From Choristoneura fumiferana (lineage: Eukaryota; Arthropoda; Insecta; Lepidoptera; Tortricidae), in contig NC_133478.1 in NCBI RefSeq assembly GCF_025370935.1, positions 1,810,521 to 1,874,520 on the forward strand: a stretch of DNA of 64,000 nt, written 5' to 3'. This document shows positions 20,656 to 32,299 of the stretch, in pieces; the first letter of the stretch is position 1; every line of letters begins with the position of its first letter. The notes beneath the pieces were generated by a model. The model saw only the letters and a program-made list of their open reading frames with translations. It ran no database searches and was not told the DNA's origin. A program made the translations under genes and the position numbers.

Positions 20656-21485
20656 TGATGTATGAAATCTCATTACGATACAGAAATCTATATCGTATAC
20701 AGATTTCTGTATCGTAATGACCATTACGATACAGCCGTGTTCATAATAGATTCCAATGTCGTAATGCTGGTCATTACCCATGGTTTTTGAACGCATAATT
20801 GAGGATTTACTATATGGGTGTAGATAAAGTCCTTACTTCCAGAATATAATAGCAATGACGTCAGGCTTTTTTCCTTTTACTATAAATTTGTGCATAATAG
20901 ACCCAAACTAAAAACAAGTCAATTCCGGTTTTGCATTCTAGAGCAACCAAATACTCGTAGTTCTGTAAATGTATAGATTGCATTAAATCTTCTGCATTGA
21001 ATTCTGATTATTTTTTAAATGTTTCGCCGGGTTAGATCCTTTTTGCGTAACGCCGATTAAATAAAGCAAAGTAAAATGGAAAATTGCTAACGCGTAAAAG
21101 TAGAGCTACAGCTCTTCTCAAACGCGGAAACAATTTCGAATTTAGAACTCCTGCAAAGGCAACTCAGGATGCCCTGTTTTAATTTTGATTGTTATGCGCC
21201 AAACGAGCGCCGTCCCTGATTGGACCAATTGGCCCAGTCCGAAATGCAGGTTTTTTACGCTTTACCTGTCCTAATTCGAACTCGAAATTGGTTCAGTTGG
21301 TAAATTGGAATTTAAAGTTAATCCCAAATTCGTGCACCTCAAGCTGATAGGTATATCTCCCTCTCTTTCTTACGTATAATATAGCTGTGAGGCTATTCCA
21401 TGGACATAGTAGGTACATTTTTGTTAGTATTGACGTTTACCAATATTACCCTTTAGGGTAAACTTATTATACTTATAATGTTAGA

Positions 21486-21770
21486 GGCCGATCGTAAAAT
21501 CCGCGAGATCACGAAATTCCTAGTCATATCGTGAAATGGCGCCATTTCATGAATTGGCTAAGGGACATCCGCCATACCGTTCAAAACTCACCGTTTAACG
21601 ATTTGCCTAGTGACGTTTAGGCAGATCATGAAATTCCTAGGCATATCATGAAGCGCCGCCGTTTCATGATTTGGCCAGTTCAGGCAGATCATGAAATGTC
21701 TAGGAATATCGACGAACCCGATGTAATTATGCCTAGGAATTTCGTGATCTGGCGGATTTTACGATCGGCC
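21486..21770. mobile_element. MITE with GGCCGATCGTAAAATCCGC termini
   Basis: The left end GGCCGATCGTAAAATCCGC and right end GCGGATTTTACGATCGGCC are a perfect 19-bp inverted pair. The interior repeats a phrase around TCATGAAATTCCTAGGCAT several times in both orientations. A partial copy lies at 40285-40468. Confidence 0.88.
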
Positions 21771-21862
21771 GCCGACATACATAATACAAAGAAATGTTTT
21801 ACCTTTAAAAATAATACAGAATAATTACGAAACGTTGAACAACCGCTACCACTGTCATTCGA

Positions 21863-22065
21863 AAGTGCATATCTCATAAACGGCTGAACCAATTTAATAA
21901 AACTTAGCTAAGAGCTGTAAAGTGATTAAACAAGATTAAACCGCATCAATCTGGATTTTTGGGAGCTATGATGCCACAGACAGACACACGCATATTTTTC
22001 CCCGCTTTTTAGTGTAACTTATTTAATTAGTTACAATTAAGATTACTGTCAATTGCTCGTCTCAT
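21863..22065 (+). repeat. Repeat copy 2 of a close pair
   Basis: Matches 20453-20655 from CATAAACGGCTGAACCAATT to TACTGTCAATTGCTC, with small indels. Confidence 0.75.
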
Positions 22066-22370
22066 TTCACCATAGACTTATAATACACTACGTTTATAGA
22101 CTGCGGCACAGCGTGCCGCTGAAAGGGACAGGAGACAAGAGTACATGCATAATTAGGGTTACCCTCTCAAAAGTAATTTTACCCCGCGTCACTTTTTTAA
22201 ATTTTCAATTTTTATAGACAAATAATACAGGAAGGTACATATTTATAATTCAAGCTAAAGTTAACTAAGTATATAAAAAGGAAATGATGAAATAATAGGC
22301 ATTTCATGATTTAATATTAAGTGTTCTGCATGTACATTTAAGCAGAAGTACCGTATTAAATGATATTGTA

Positions 22371-22500
22371 ACGGGTAACTCACGTCTTAAACCGAGTTTA
22401 GCTCGACATGTTTCGGGCTATTTCGTAGCCCTTTTTCTCAGGAGCACGCGACTCGGCGGCTGCCGCAACACGCACACTTCGCGCCACCGCTCTGCTCGCG
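22371..22500 (+). mobile_element. Truncated foldback element, 'ACTCACGTCTTAAACCGAGT' family
   Basis: Left arm only: TAACTCACGTCTTAAACCGA, CATGTTTCGGGCTATTTCGT, CGACTCGGCGGCTGCCGCAA. It is closest to the 8757 copy. Confidence 0.8.
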
Positions 22501-22539
22501 CGACTGCCCGACGAAGCTAACACCGGCGCACAACTACCC

Positions 22540-23690
22540 GCATAAGAAAATAATACCCATTTTGCCTTTTCGTTCCTAAATTAACTTACGTGCTACGCTG
22601 CTCCCCTCTCTGGAAATATCAAAATCTCTTATCACAAATGGATAATCTGCTCAAAACTAATTTGGAAGCTATCTTTAATTGTCAACTTAGCGAGCAGTCG
22701 TGTGACCCAAGGATCCCTCCCCATTCGTACGGTTGGTTTAGGGATCCGCAAAATTTCGGATGTCGCGTTACCAGCCTTTTTGTCGTCAGTCCATAGCTCG
22801 ATCAGTCTCATAGGCAAAATCCTACGCACAAACTATGAGATTCTCGGACTTGGAAACGACGCAAAAACGCTTGGTCAATTGCTTGCCCCAGTCAAATTAT
22901 CCGGAAAACTCCAAAATCGCAACGGAGCTGGGACGACACTATATCTAAATTGTCCAAGAATCTCTACTCCGCAATCCTGCACTGCTGGACGAGCCAGATT
23001 ATTAGCTGCAGGCACGAGAGAAGCTGGTTACTGGCTCCACGCGCTCCCCTCACGAAACTTGGGCACCTTCCTAGAACCCAATACCTGCGACTGTCGGTAT
23101 GCTACGCCTCGGGGTCCCGGTCTGCCCCACATCGGTGTCCCTGCGGAAACGACGTGGACGGCTTGGGCATCACGGTCTTTCCTGCCGAGAAGTGCGGGTC
23201 GTTTCTCAAAGACATGCTGCCCTTAATGATATTATCCGTCGGTCTCTTGCTACGGTCAATGTGCCGGCTATTTTAGAGCCAACAGGCATTTCTAGAAATG
23301 ACGGCAAGAGACCGGACGGGAATGTCGCTGATTCCGTGGAGTATGGGACGTGTGCCAGTAATGGGATGCAACTGTGTTGACACTCTGGCCCGTCTCATCT
23401 CCACCGAACATCAATAAGGCAGCAGCAGCAGCAGAAATGCGGAAACAGCCAAAGCAGGAAAATACAGTAGTCCGGTGCTGAATATGATTTTGTACCTTTC
23501 GGCGTCGAGACCCTTGGTCCGTGGGGGCCTGGCGCTCTGGTTCTCCAAAGATCTATCAAAGAGACTCAAGAATACCACAGGAGACCGAAGAGCTGGCAGT
23601 TCCTCGCTCAACGCATCAGTCTTGCGATCCAGCGGGGAAATGCTGCCAGCATCTTTGGTACCATGCCGCAGGGTCCATTTTTAGATTTAA
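22540..23690 (+). pseudogene. Decayed C-terminal part of a multicopy invertebrate retroelement protein
   Basis: Translated pieces in three frames carry a motif series that I recognise from a large reverse-transcriptase-associated repeat family in many invertebrate genomes. The pieces are SDVALPAFLSSVHSS, ALPSRNLGTF, PHRCPCG, HGLSCR, RHAALNDIIRRSLATVNVPA, LEPTGISRNDGKRPDG, and near the end LALWFSKDLSKRLKNTTGDR. The pieces lie in the right order but switch frame at least three times and carry stops, so no protein can be made. The polymerase domain is not visible. I do not assign the element to a named clade. It is not part of the receptor gene. Confidence 0.72.
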
Positions 23691-23694
23691 TATA

Positions 23695-24435
23695 ATTTTA
23701 GTTTATTTAATTACATTTCTATATCTGAAAATAAATAACATTTCATTTCTATATTGAAATATGCTTCCAAACATTATGTATTTTATCCCATAAATTGTAG
23801 GAAAACAAATATTGAAAATCTGGCAACACCGGACAAAATTTAGTCGTAGGTTATGAATACGATTTTTTATTTTATTGATCGAATTATGTACTTAATTAAC
23901 TTCATATGAATTAACATTTTTTAGAATACCCTAAGCACCTTGATTTAAAGGCCTAATAACTGTTAAAAACGTGTATACTTACGAATAAAAGATAGTCTGG
24001 CAGTTTCTTTCACTATCACTTTTACACCCTAAAATACTACAACCGCACCTTTTCTTCAATAATGTTTAGAATAAAATACAAACTTTTAAAAAACAATAAT
24101 TGTGAATATTTTATCACGTTTATGAGTATTTACCAGCTTTTTTCTAAGAGTGCAAACAAAACCAACTGAGCATCTGTCAAGTTTGTTTAGCAAACTAGTT
24201 TGCTGACCTTGACAAAACCGGCACGCGTGGCGAAACAAAAAATCGAATCATTGTATCTCATTTCTTTACACGCGTTTTGGCGTAAGTTACTCCTTTTCTT
24301 GGTGAATGCGACGGAAGCTATCAATTCGTCTAGGGCTTTCTCTGTCTACGCATTTCACAAAATAATGATTCTTCTCTCGATGACGTCGATTCATAAGGCT
24401 GCGTTGCAACTAGGGTTGCCAGATACAGGCATTTC
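23695..24435. other. AT-rich sequence up to the gap; nothing recognised
   Basis: No exon-like signal and none of the repeat families listed. Confidence 0.5.
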
Positions 24436-24535
24436 NNNNNNNNNNNNNNNNNNNNNNNNNNNNNNNNNNNNNNNNNNNNNNNNNNNNNNNNNNNNNNNNN
24501 NNNNNNNNNNNNNNNNNNNNNNNNNNNNNNNNNNN
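24436..24535. other. Assembly gap of exactly 100 N
   Basis: One hundred Ns in a row is the usual placeholder for a gap of unknown length. The left flank ends in AT-rich sequence without a feature. The right flank starts CACCCAAGCAGATG. This gap separates the receptor's 3' exons (left) from its middle exons (right) and is the obvious candidate for a wrong join. Confidence 0.99.
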
Positions 24536-25300
24536 CACCCAAGCAGATGCTAAGGTGCTAATGCTAAATCGTCACTACACTACACATTCACCAAAGGACT
24601 AGTGTCCATGGTGCTGGAGGGATGTTTGGGTTAGACTGTTGATTAACGATGTTTATGACCCACGATGACGGATACCGTACTTTATGTACACTGATGCTTC
24701 GCGCTCAACCATCCAGCTTGTGGAGGAGGGTATATTGGCGGCTCCATTTCCGGTCGACAGGCAGATGCAAGACTGGGGTGGAGGAGCTGATATAGTGCTA
24801 TTAGAGCTGACTGTCTCACAACAGTTCCTCTGTCCGACGCTCCCTCGTGGTGTGATGAATGATCCATAATCAAACTGTCGAAAAGTCTGAAGATTCCTCT
24901 AGTTACTTTGGTCAATACCTTTTGGCATAAATACTCACCACGCCACAACTTTCATTCATAGGGAGAGCGCTTATAAATTAAAAGTGATAATTAAGACTCA
25001 TATATTTGTGAAAGGTTGTTGAAATGTTTTTTCCAGTTTAACAGTTTCCACTTACAAAACATTTGGGGTGATTGAAACGGAACAAGAGACACCTTGTACC
25101 GCTTCGTTCACAAATATATGAATAAATAAATAAATAAACATAAAATTAAATAACTACTGCAAAGTTCACAATGTATTAAATAAGCCTCTGTTGTTTACCA
25201 TGTCTGGTCTCTATTATTCGGTTAATCGCTTATTTATTTACCTAAATGATCACATTAAAAGAAAGGGTGACTATATTTAACCACAATTGAATACATGGAT
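24536..25300. other. Sequence right of the gap; no gene recognised
   Basis: An 88-codon frame on the minus strand (24682-24948) has no recognisable domain and is probably chance or relic. The rest is AT-rich. Confidence 0.4.
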
Positions 25301-28300
25301 TCAAATGAAATATAATATACTTGATGATAAAACAATAAAGCTCTTCGTTTTTCACAGCTCTATACATTATTCAAACTTAGAACTAACCTTCGCTTCCATT
25401 CATCGTTCGGTGTTTTAAATTAATATGACTATCTCATCTCATCGTTTATCTCTTTTACATGTTGTTTAAAATCAACCTTCAGTTTCGTTCGTCGTTCATT
25501 ATTCAGAGTCGTATACCTGTCTCGCTCTTACTCTTACAAACTCTATTGCTTTCGGACTTTCGCGGCTCGATTCAAACTGGAAGGTTCTTGAATTATCGAT
25601 CGGGAAAAAAAGAAAAATGGAGGTTTTGGGGGCATTCGGTTCTGGAATTTGGGAAGGGAAGGTCGTTACGCTGCTGGGGATTTACGCGTTTTTATTAATT
25701 TTAATTTAATTTATGATGGAGCTTGCGGATTGGTATTGAGAGACCGATGTCGCTGGGGAGTACCCATGCGTTTTTGTTTGTTCTTTTGCTATTAGTCCTC
25801 CCGTCTCTTTAATCTTTGATCGTAAATAGGCTGGCAGGCCGGCGGGGAGTCTGATGTCGCTGGGCAATGCTCTCGCGTTTTTGTTTCGGTTCTTTCGCTG
25901 CTAGTCTTCCAGCTTAGTTCTTTATTCTGTGAGGTCTGATTTGAGCCTCGGGGTTGGATACCTTGCGGTGCTAACGAAAACCCCCGCTAGAATCTCCGCG
26001 GTCACCATTACCCAGGAACCAGGAACTGTGAGGTCAGATATGTATTTCTTTATCTTGTGCAACGAGTCATGTAAGTACGCCCTTGTTAACTTTACTCATT
26101 TACTGTTGTGTGCTATATATATAATATATGTGTGCTTAGGGACTTAATAGAAAACATAAAATAAAAAAATAATCTATTAAAATTTCTATGTCTAAGGTTG
26201 ACACAATTATGGGATACCTACTAATAATTCCATTCAAAGAAAATTCTCGACATTTATGTGTTATATTTGGTCAAAGCTAGGCATGTAGCAAAGTTCTATT
26301 CTTGACAGGGGAACGCTATTCATGTACTGAGAGCCAGACTGAATAAATCGTAAATGTATAAACTATCTGCTATCGACAGATTCTTACAAAACAATAATAT
26401 AAATAATTGCAGTATTCTTAAAGTGGGTAACTTATATTGTGTTTGACTGTACAGACGGGGAGACCATTACCTCCATCCAATAGATATTAAGTTGGTTGGT
26501 ATTCTATTTCTCTAAGATAAATCCATAGGTAGTGAATGAATACTACTTACCTGCATAGCAAATAATCTGCCTTTACTTGATAGGATAAGAATACCCAAAT
26601 TGAAATCTATAACCCGGTCTATAAACAGGTCGGAGGTAAAGGGGGGACAATAATTTATACATATAATATATATATTAACCTTTTCTACATTAACCTCAAG
26701 CTTATAATTAATCGTTGAAATTGGTGATGTAGAATATTTCCAAATAAATCCTATAATTCTTCATGAGTATTCAATCAATACAAATACAAGCTATAGTAAG
26801 AGTAAACCTAACACCTAGTGCATTAATATATTATAGGTAAGGAAAATACATTTCATCTACAAACAACTGGCAAGCATTATCGCTTGTGATTATATACTTT
26901 ACCTAGGTACAACATTTTAGCTAGCACTTGACTCTAGAATTCCACCATTGTGGAACTAACAAAGCTAAAAATTAGAACTGGTAGGCGGATGAGAATTTGC
27001 TGTATACTATTGACTAACTAATCACTGGAATGTTGTTGTGAGCTTTTATTATTAAATAGAAATCATATAAATTCTTATGGTTAATTTATCAATTAAATAA
27101 ACTATTTATAGCAAGAGTACTTTTGCCATACCATTATATTATAGGAAGGAAACCCAAATGCTATTTCTAATTGACTTGTATATACCGACTTTATGAATTT
27201 TATCACCTGGTGGACACATAAGTATATTACCTATATACAACTTTATTATCCTGCATTTGAGCCCTAGAATGCTCTTTATTTACTTAACTAATCCATTTAA
27301 TTCTGTGTGCTTATTTCCAATTGCTGAAGTAAAATGGAAAACTTATAATACCATATTCCTGTTCTACCTATCGCTCACACAATATCCTTATAGTGTGGGT
27401 AGTATTCTGTATATCCCCATTATACTATAGCAAAAGGAAACATTATCTTATTCTCATTTTGTTTGTGTTTTATTAAACTGTTTTCATTTGGCTTATTTTA
27501 CTGTTTTTATTTTACACTGTGTTTTTACTAATCCTGTGTTCTTCCCTTCTTAGCATTTTAGAAATCTTGGTTTGTTATTATAGCTAGGTGTTTTAAAAGT
27601 CATGATTTTAATAAACTTCACAGACCTATATAATCACTAGGTTAATCTCCTTAAATCTTAGATATTTTACTATGTTCTACCATAAGCATTTATTAATGCG
27701 CTTTATTTCAGAATGTCATACTTTATAGCTATACTTGTTCCTCTCAAGTAGTCATGGATACAACTTGCCCCTGTTCCCCTAACAGCATTCCATAACATAC
27801 TACAGCATTCTATATTCCTAGTCAAATTAGTTATTTTCTAGTAATGTGTTCTTAGCTGCGTTATAGGTAGGTAGATAATTAGTTGTAGCTTAAATTCAGA
27901 CCAACCAATCTTTACTTCTTCACTAAAAGTACCGTATGGGTTACCTAGGACGGACACAACGAAGGGTCAATCATTTTATTTAGGCACTAGACAACCACTA
28001 GACGATCACATGGCCAATTCACATCATCACGCTATCATATAGTAGGTTTCAGACATCTCAGTAGGACTCATAAGCTCTAGTTATATAGGTAGGCTGCACA
28101 TAGGTAGGTCATAGCTTTGAGCTTAGGAGCTTTTGATTAAATTAAATTAGCAGTTAGCTTCGAGCTTTTGAGCTTTTGAGTTAAGTAGCAGTTAGAGTTA
28201 GTAGCTGAGAGAAGAAAAAGTTTTTATTGGGGGGTTTGTTACACTGGATGATGATGTTTGTTGATTTGATTGAATACACTTTTGATTTGGTTGAATTTCA

Positions 28301-28500
28301 TTGATTAAATTTGTAATGTATTAATTCAATCGTTTCATTTGACTTCTATGTAATAAATTGTTATTGATTGTTTTTATGGACTTAGTCTGGAATAAATATA
28401 TAATTTAATTTAATTTCATTAACTTTAAAACAAAGTTGGACTTTGCCTGCCATATTCAGGACATAATAAACAAGCTCAAAGGATCGCTTTGTCGGGATCC
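25300..28500. other. Long AT-rich stretch with few repeats
   Basis: More than 3 kb with almost none of the repeats that fill the rest of the window. There are duplicated phrases between about 25735-25795 and 25845-25905 (GATGTCGCTGGG..., TCGCGTTTTTGTTT...). A GTTTTTATTGGGGGGTTTGT motif at 28219-28238 gives AATAAA on the minus strand. No exon is recognised. Confidence 0.45.
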
Positions 28501-28984
28501 ATCACCATCATCATCATTATCGTTAGCCAACGCCGACAGAAAGAAGCGTGAGTGAAGTATGTATTCGGATCACATGCAGCTTACGTTTTTTATTCCTTAT
28601 AGGATCCACTTTGTTATCGTATCATCGACATAGAAACATAATACTTGGCAAAAAGTAGCATCACAACATGTAAAACCCGACCGAAAACAACTTTTATTTC
28701 CATATAAATACGGAATTTATTTTGTATGACCCTCCATGTTCAAATCCGACTCACACTTGAGCAGTTTTTTTAGATTAATATTCACGTAGCTTCCGCACTA
28801 TTTTGTTCCTGAGGTATCGCAGGAAAAATGTATAAATCGTGCGTAATTTACATATTTCTTCATCATGTTCTTGGGCTCATTTTCGGAATTTCCCTCGGAA
28901 CTTCATATTTTTGGGATAAAAACTGGCCTACATGTGTCATAACCTTGACTGCCGTTTTTACGCAGTGCGGTTCATATTACAGGG

Positions 28985-29112
28985 TCTAACTTATGCTGAG
29001 TGGGGACCTGTTTAGCGTCATGTATGTCTTTATTTGTTCTATGTTTGTTCCTATGTTTGTTTTTTATGGCGTTAAATAAATGTATTTTCTTTCTTGCTTT
29101 CTTTTCTTTCTA
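28985..29112 (+). mobile_element. LINE 3' tail with TTTC-rich end
   Basis: TTATGCTGAGTGGGGACCTG, then GCGTTAAATAAATGTATTTT and CTTTCTTGCTTTC. The first phrase is shared with the insert at 7581-7746. Confidence 0.55.
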
Positions 29113-29369
29113 ACTTAATAACCGTTTAGTTTAGTAATTCGTCGAAGCCAATAATGTAATAATAAAAACCTAAGAATGTCAATGAAATAAAAATAACAAT
29201 TTAATAACATTGATTGTCTACTAGAAGCTAACAAAAATATAGTAAAATTAACATGATAAAATAACCTATTTGTAATAAAACCAATCTAGTAGCAAGTAAC
29301 AATAAAGTTCCGCCGGATACCGCCACAATTTAATGCTCTTTTATCATCGTCTCAGTCGATAGAACTTTT

Positions 29370-29500
29370 CTTTCTTGCTGTCTTCATCCACCACCCGCGG
29401 CTTTAACTATGGCATCCATCCATCTCGTTGGTGGACGTCCTACCCACCCTTTCAGATCCGCAGTCTCCATTCAAGAACTTTTTCGACCCAACGGCCATCT
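29370..29500 (-). pseudogene. LINE C-terminal fragment, reversed
   Basis: On the minus strand it encodes a decayed piece of the 59180-59528 motif series (GRKSS-WRLRI-KGWVGRPPTRW-type). The + strand shows it as CATCTCGTTGGTGGACGTCC. Confidence 0.65.
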
Positions 29501-29604
29501 GTTCTTTCACGTAAAACATCATCGAATCAAAATGAACTTTCTAAAAGCGATTCGCGGAAGCGAAAACTATATATTATTATTAGATTTTAGTTAAATTCAT
29601 ATTG

Positions 29605-31207
29605 CAAGCTTTGGAGGAATCGCATGACGCTATAGGTGTATTCTGTGACCTTTCGAAGCTTTTGATTGTGTGGATCATGATACTTTAATTTGTAAGTTAA
29701 ATTTTTATGGCATTCGTGGCCTCGCTTTAGAACTTATTAAATCTTACTCACACAAAGAAAGCAAAAGGTAGCGATTAACGGAACGGTATCGGAGGGATCT
29801 GTGGTCGAAATGGGAGTGCCTCAAGGATCCATTCTTGCCCCATTCCTGTATCTTATTTATGTAAATGATCTTACTTATATGGTAAGCCAAAAGTCGGGTA
29901 TAGTTATGTTTGCTGACGACACGTCTTTACTGTTCAAGGTTAGTAGAAAAGATACCGACTTCATTGAGCCCAATGAAACCCTGTCCGTGATATCCGCATT
30001 GGTTGCTGCCAATAATTTGTTACTAAATCCTAAGAAAACTAAATGTATTAAATTCTCGTTGATTAATTCATCTAGCTCGAATAACTTTGTGCAATTTCAA
30101 TAATAGAAATATATATTTTTTTTAAGTCTAGTATTTTTTAAGTAGTTTTTAGGCAGGGTTTTAGTTGGTATTAGATTTTAATTTCATATATAATAATTGT
30201 GGCTATACCCTACCAGGGTGCATAATTTCTGTAAGTACTAGTATTTATAAGTCTTATGTTTGCCAAATAAATGAATACTGAATACTGAATTCAGTTTCTA
30301 ATATCAAGTTAAATGGTCAAACTATTGAATTTGTAAAATCAACAGTATTTTTAGGAATAACGCTCGATTCTAAACTACAGTGGGGACCTCACGTCACAGC
30401 AATCGCGGGTAGATTGAGCTCTGCTGCTTTGGCAGTTTGGAAATACGGCAGCTAACCGATGTGGCGACGGCACGTTTGGTGTATTTTGCTTACTTTAATA
30501 ACATTATTTCGTACGGCCTTATTTATGGGATCTGCTGCAGACATTGAGTCAATTTTTATCTTACAAAAGAGAGCAATTAGAGCAGTTTATAATTTGAAGA
30601 CGCGTGAATCTTTAAGATCTTTTTTTAAGGAAACAGATATCCTAACCCTGCCGTCGCTTTATGTTTTTGAATAATCATGTATGTTAGGAAGAACATATGT
30701 GATTTTCCACTAACGTCGATAAGCCAAAGGCTACTAGAAGCACAGGGAAGCTTAAAGTTCCATCTTACAGACTGGCTAAAACCAAAAAGTCTTTTCTGGG
30801 AAAGCATTACGTTTTTATATAAATTCCAAAAAATATTATAAATGAAACGGATACAAAATTCAGATTATTGTCAAGAAGACATTAATATCAAAGGCGTATT
30901 TATAAAGTTAATGATTATATCATGGACAGGGATATTTGGAAATAATTCCGATCCGCATTAGCGATCCCTTCAAATAGCGAACCTACTGTGTTAAAATAAA
31001 GTTGTGTTAAATACTTGTGATGTATACATATCATTTAATAATATGTAAATCTGTTTTAAAAAAAAATATATACCTCGTTGAGTTTCTTGCCGGATTCTTC
31101 TCAGCAGAGGTTTTTCCGAACCGGTGGTAGTTTTTTTTTTTGACATTCATAAGTGCTTGTTAGCCTAAATGAATAAAGATATTTTTGACTTTGACTTTGA
31201 CTTTGAT
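29605..31207 (+). pseudogene. 5'-truncated LINE: reverse transcriptase core to 3' tail, interrupted
   Basis: Pieces of a non-LTR reverse transcriptase lie in order. The first is VFCDLSK plus a frameshifted FDCVDHDTL-like motif. Then comes GVPQGSILAPFLYLIYVNDL, the catalytic FADDTSLLF (29911-29937), a thumb-like NNLLLNPKKTK, then VFLGITLDSKLQWGPHV after an interruption, and AIRAVYNLKTRESLRSFFKE. Frameshifts and stops break it. About 190 bp at 30103-30293 is an insertion ending AATAAATGAATACTGAATAC. The 3' end has CCTCGTTGAGTTTCTTGCCG, AATGAATAAAGATATT and a (TTTGAC)n tail to 31207, as in Jockey-like LINEs. The same tail is found at 40105, 45055 and 49815. Confidence 0.85.
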
Positions 31208-31241
31208 TGATTATGGCGCTAGTATAAGATGTACAGCCATG

Positions 31242-31532
31242 GTGGCCTAGTCGTTTGACCTATCGCCTCTCAAGCAGAGGTTCGTGGCTCAACCCCAGTC
31301 CACACCTCTGAGTTTTCGAAAATAATGCGCAAAATGACATTTGAAATTTACCAAGAGCTTTACGGTAAAGGAAAACATCGTGAGGAAACCTGTGAAGTAA
31401 TTCAATGGTATGTGTTAAGTTCCCAATCCGCACTGGGCCCGCGTGGGAACTACGGCCCCAGCCCTCTCATTCTGAGAGGCCTGTGCCCAGCAGTGGAACG
31501 TAAATAGGCTGGTATGATGATGATGATGATAA
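31242..31532 (+). mobile_element. Full-length tRNA-derived SINE, family B
   Basis: GCCATGGTGGCCTAGTCGTT, CCTCTCAAGCAGAGGTTCGT, GTGAGGAAACCTGTG, CCGCACTGGGCCCGCGTGGG, GCCCAGCAGTGGAACGTAAA, and a GATGATGATGATGAT tail. It directly follows the LINE tail at 31207 at a distance of about 35 bp. Confidence 0.88.
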
Positions 31533-31540
31533 AGAAGATA

Positions 31541-31660
31541 TACAGTCACCAGCGCCAATATCTGACACAATAAAGCGCGCAAAGATTCTGATACGACTCT
31601 ATTTTTAGGGCATGTCAAATATATTTGGAAGTTCCGCTGTGGCAGATATTATGCAGATGA
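31541..31660 (+). mobile_element. MITE fragment, 'ACAGTCACCAGC' type
   Basis: ACAGTCACCAGCGCCAATAT, GATACGACTCTATTTTTAGG and TTCCGCTGTGGCAGATATTA match 39695-39834. The right terminus is missing. Confidence 0.7.
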
Positions 31661-31980
31661 CGAACACATTAATTCAAAGCTTTGTCGTTTACTGCTCCCT
31701 GTTTGTTATTTTCACTATTACGCAACACTGTCTTGCAAACGGAGCAATTAACAACGAATCCCAGGAATGGCCGTTTCAGGCCATAAAACTGGGCGTAGAA
31801 TAGTTTCGGAGCCCTGGAGCAACGGGTTGCTGTTTAGCGAAATTTAATTTAATTTATCACTTTGAAGTGGTGTTTCACAGACTGTATATTTCAGCAAATT
31901 AAACAAGTTTCACAAGACTAACTGAACAACTCTGTGAAAGTTTTTCAAACGTTTTTCGTGTAAATATTTTAATTTTTCGT
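31660..31980. other. No feature recognised
   Basis: A 63-codon frame over 31612-31803 starts inside the MITE fragment and shows no domain; it is not called as a gene. Confidence 0.45.
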
Positions 31981-31984
31981 TTTT

Positions 31985-32072
31985 GAAAATTTTTTTTTTT
32001 ATTCGACTGGATGGCAAACGAGCAAGTGGGTCTCCTGATGGTAAGAGATCACCACCGCCCATAAATATCTGC
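31985..32072 (+). mobile_element. SINE-like repeat, family C, truncated
   Basis: TTATTCGACTGGATGGCAAA to CACCGCCCATAAATATCTGC. Confidence 0.75.
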
Positions 32073-32299
32073 AAGTTATCAAAATAGCAGACAACCTAAA
32101 CATATGTACTACATACATACATAGTAATTTTGAAAAAGTTGTAAGGCTTACAGCATAAAGCTACTAGTGTAATTTCTGTGGTACATACGGTCAAGGGCTT
32201 TAATTTCATGGGCCAGCATAGCACCTTTTCAAAGGAAAAGTCATGGTCACTACGAATTGGTTCAATGGTACGTTATAATGGTGGTGTTAAAATGGTATG

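Noticed and set aside
24682..24948. 88-codon minus-strand frame near the gap
   Set aside because: No recognisable domain and a + strand frame of similar length overlaps it; insufficient for a gene call.
28206..28245. Possible LTR end (TTTATTGGGGGGTTTGTTACA)
   Set aside because: No second copy, primer-binding site or gag/pol sequence was found nearby.
31612..31803. 63-codon frame with a hydrophobic stretch as a possible small membrane protein
   Set aside because: Its start lies inside a MITE fragment, no splice or family support is visible, and the composition is like the surroundings.
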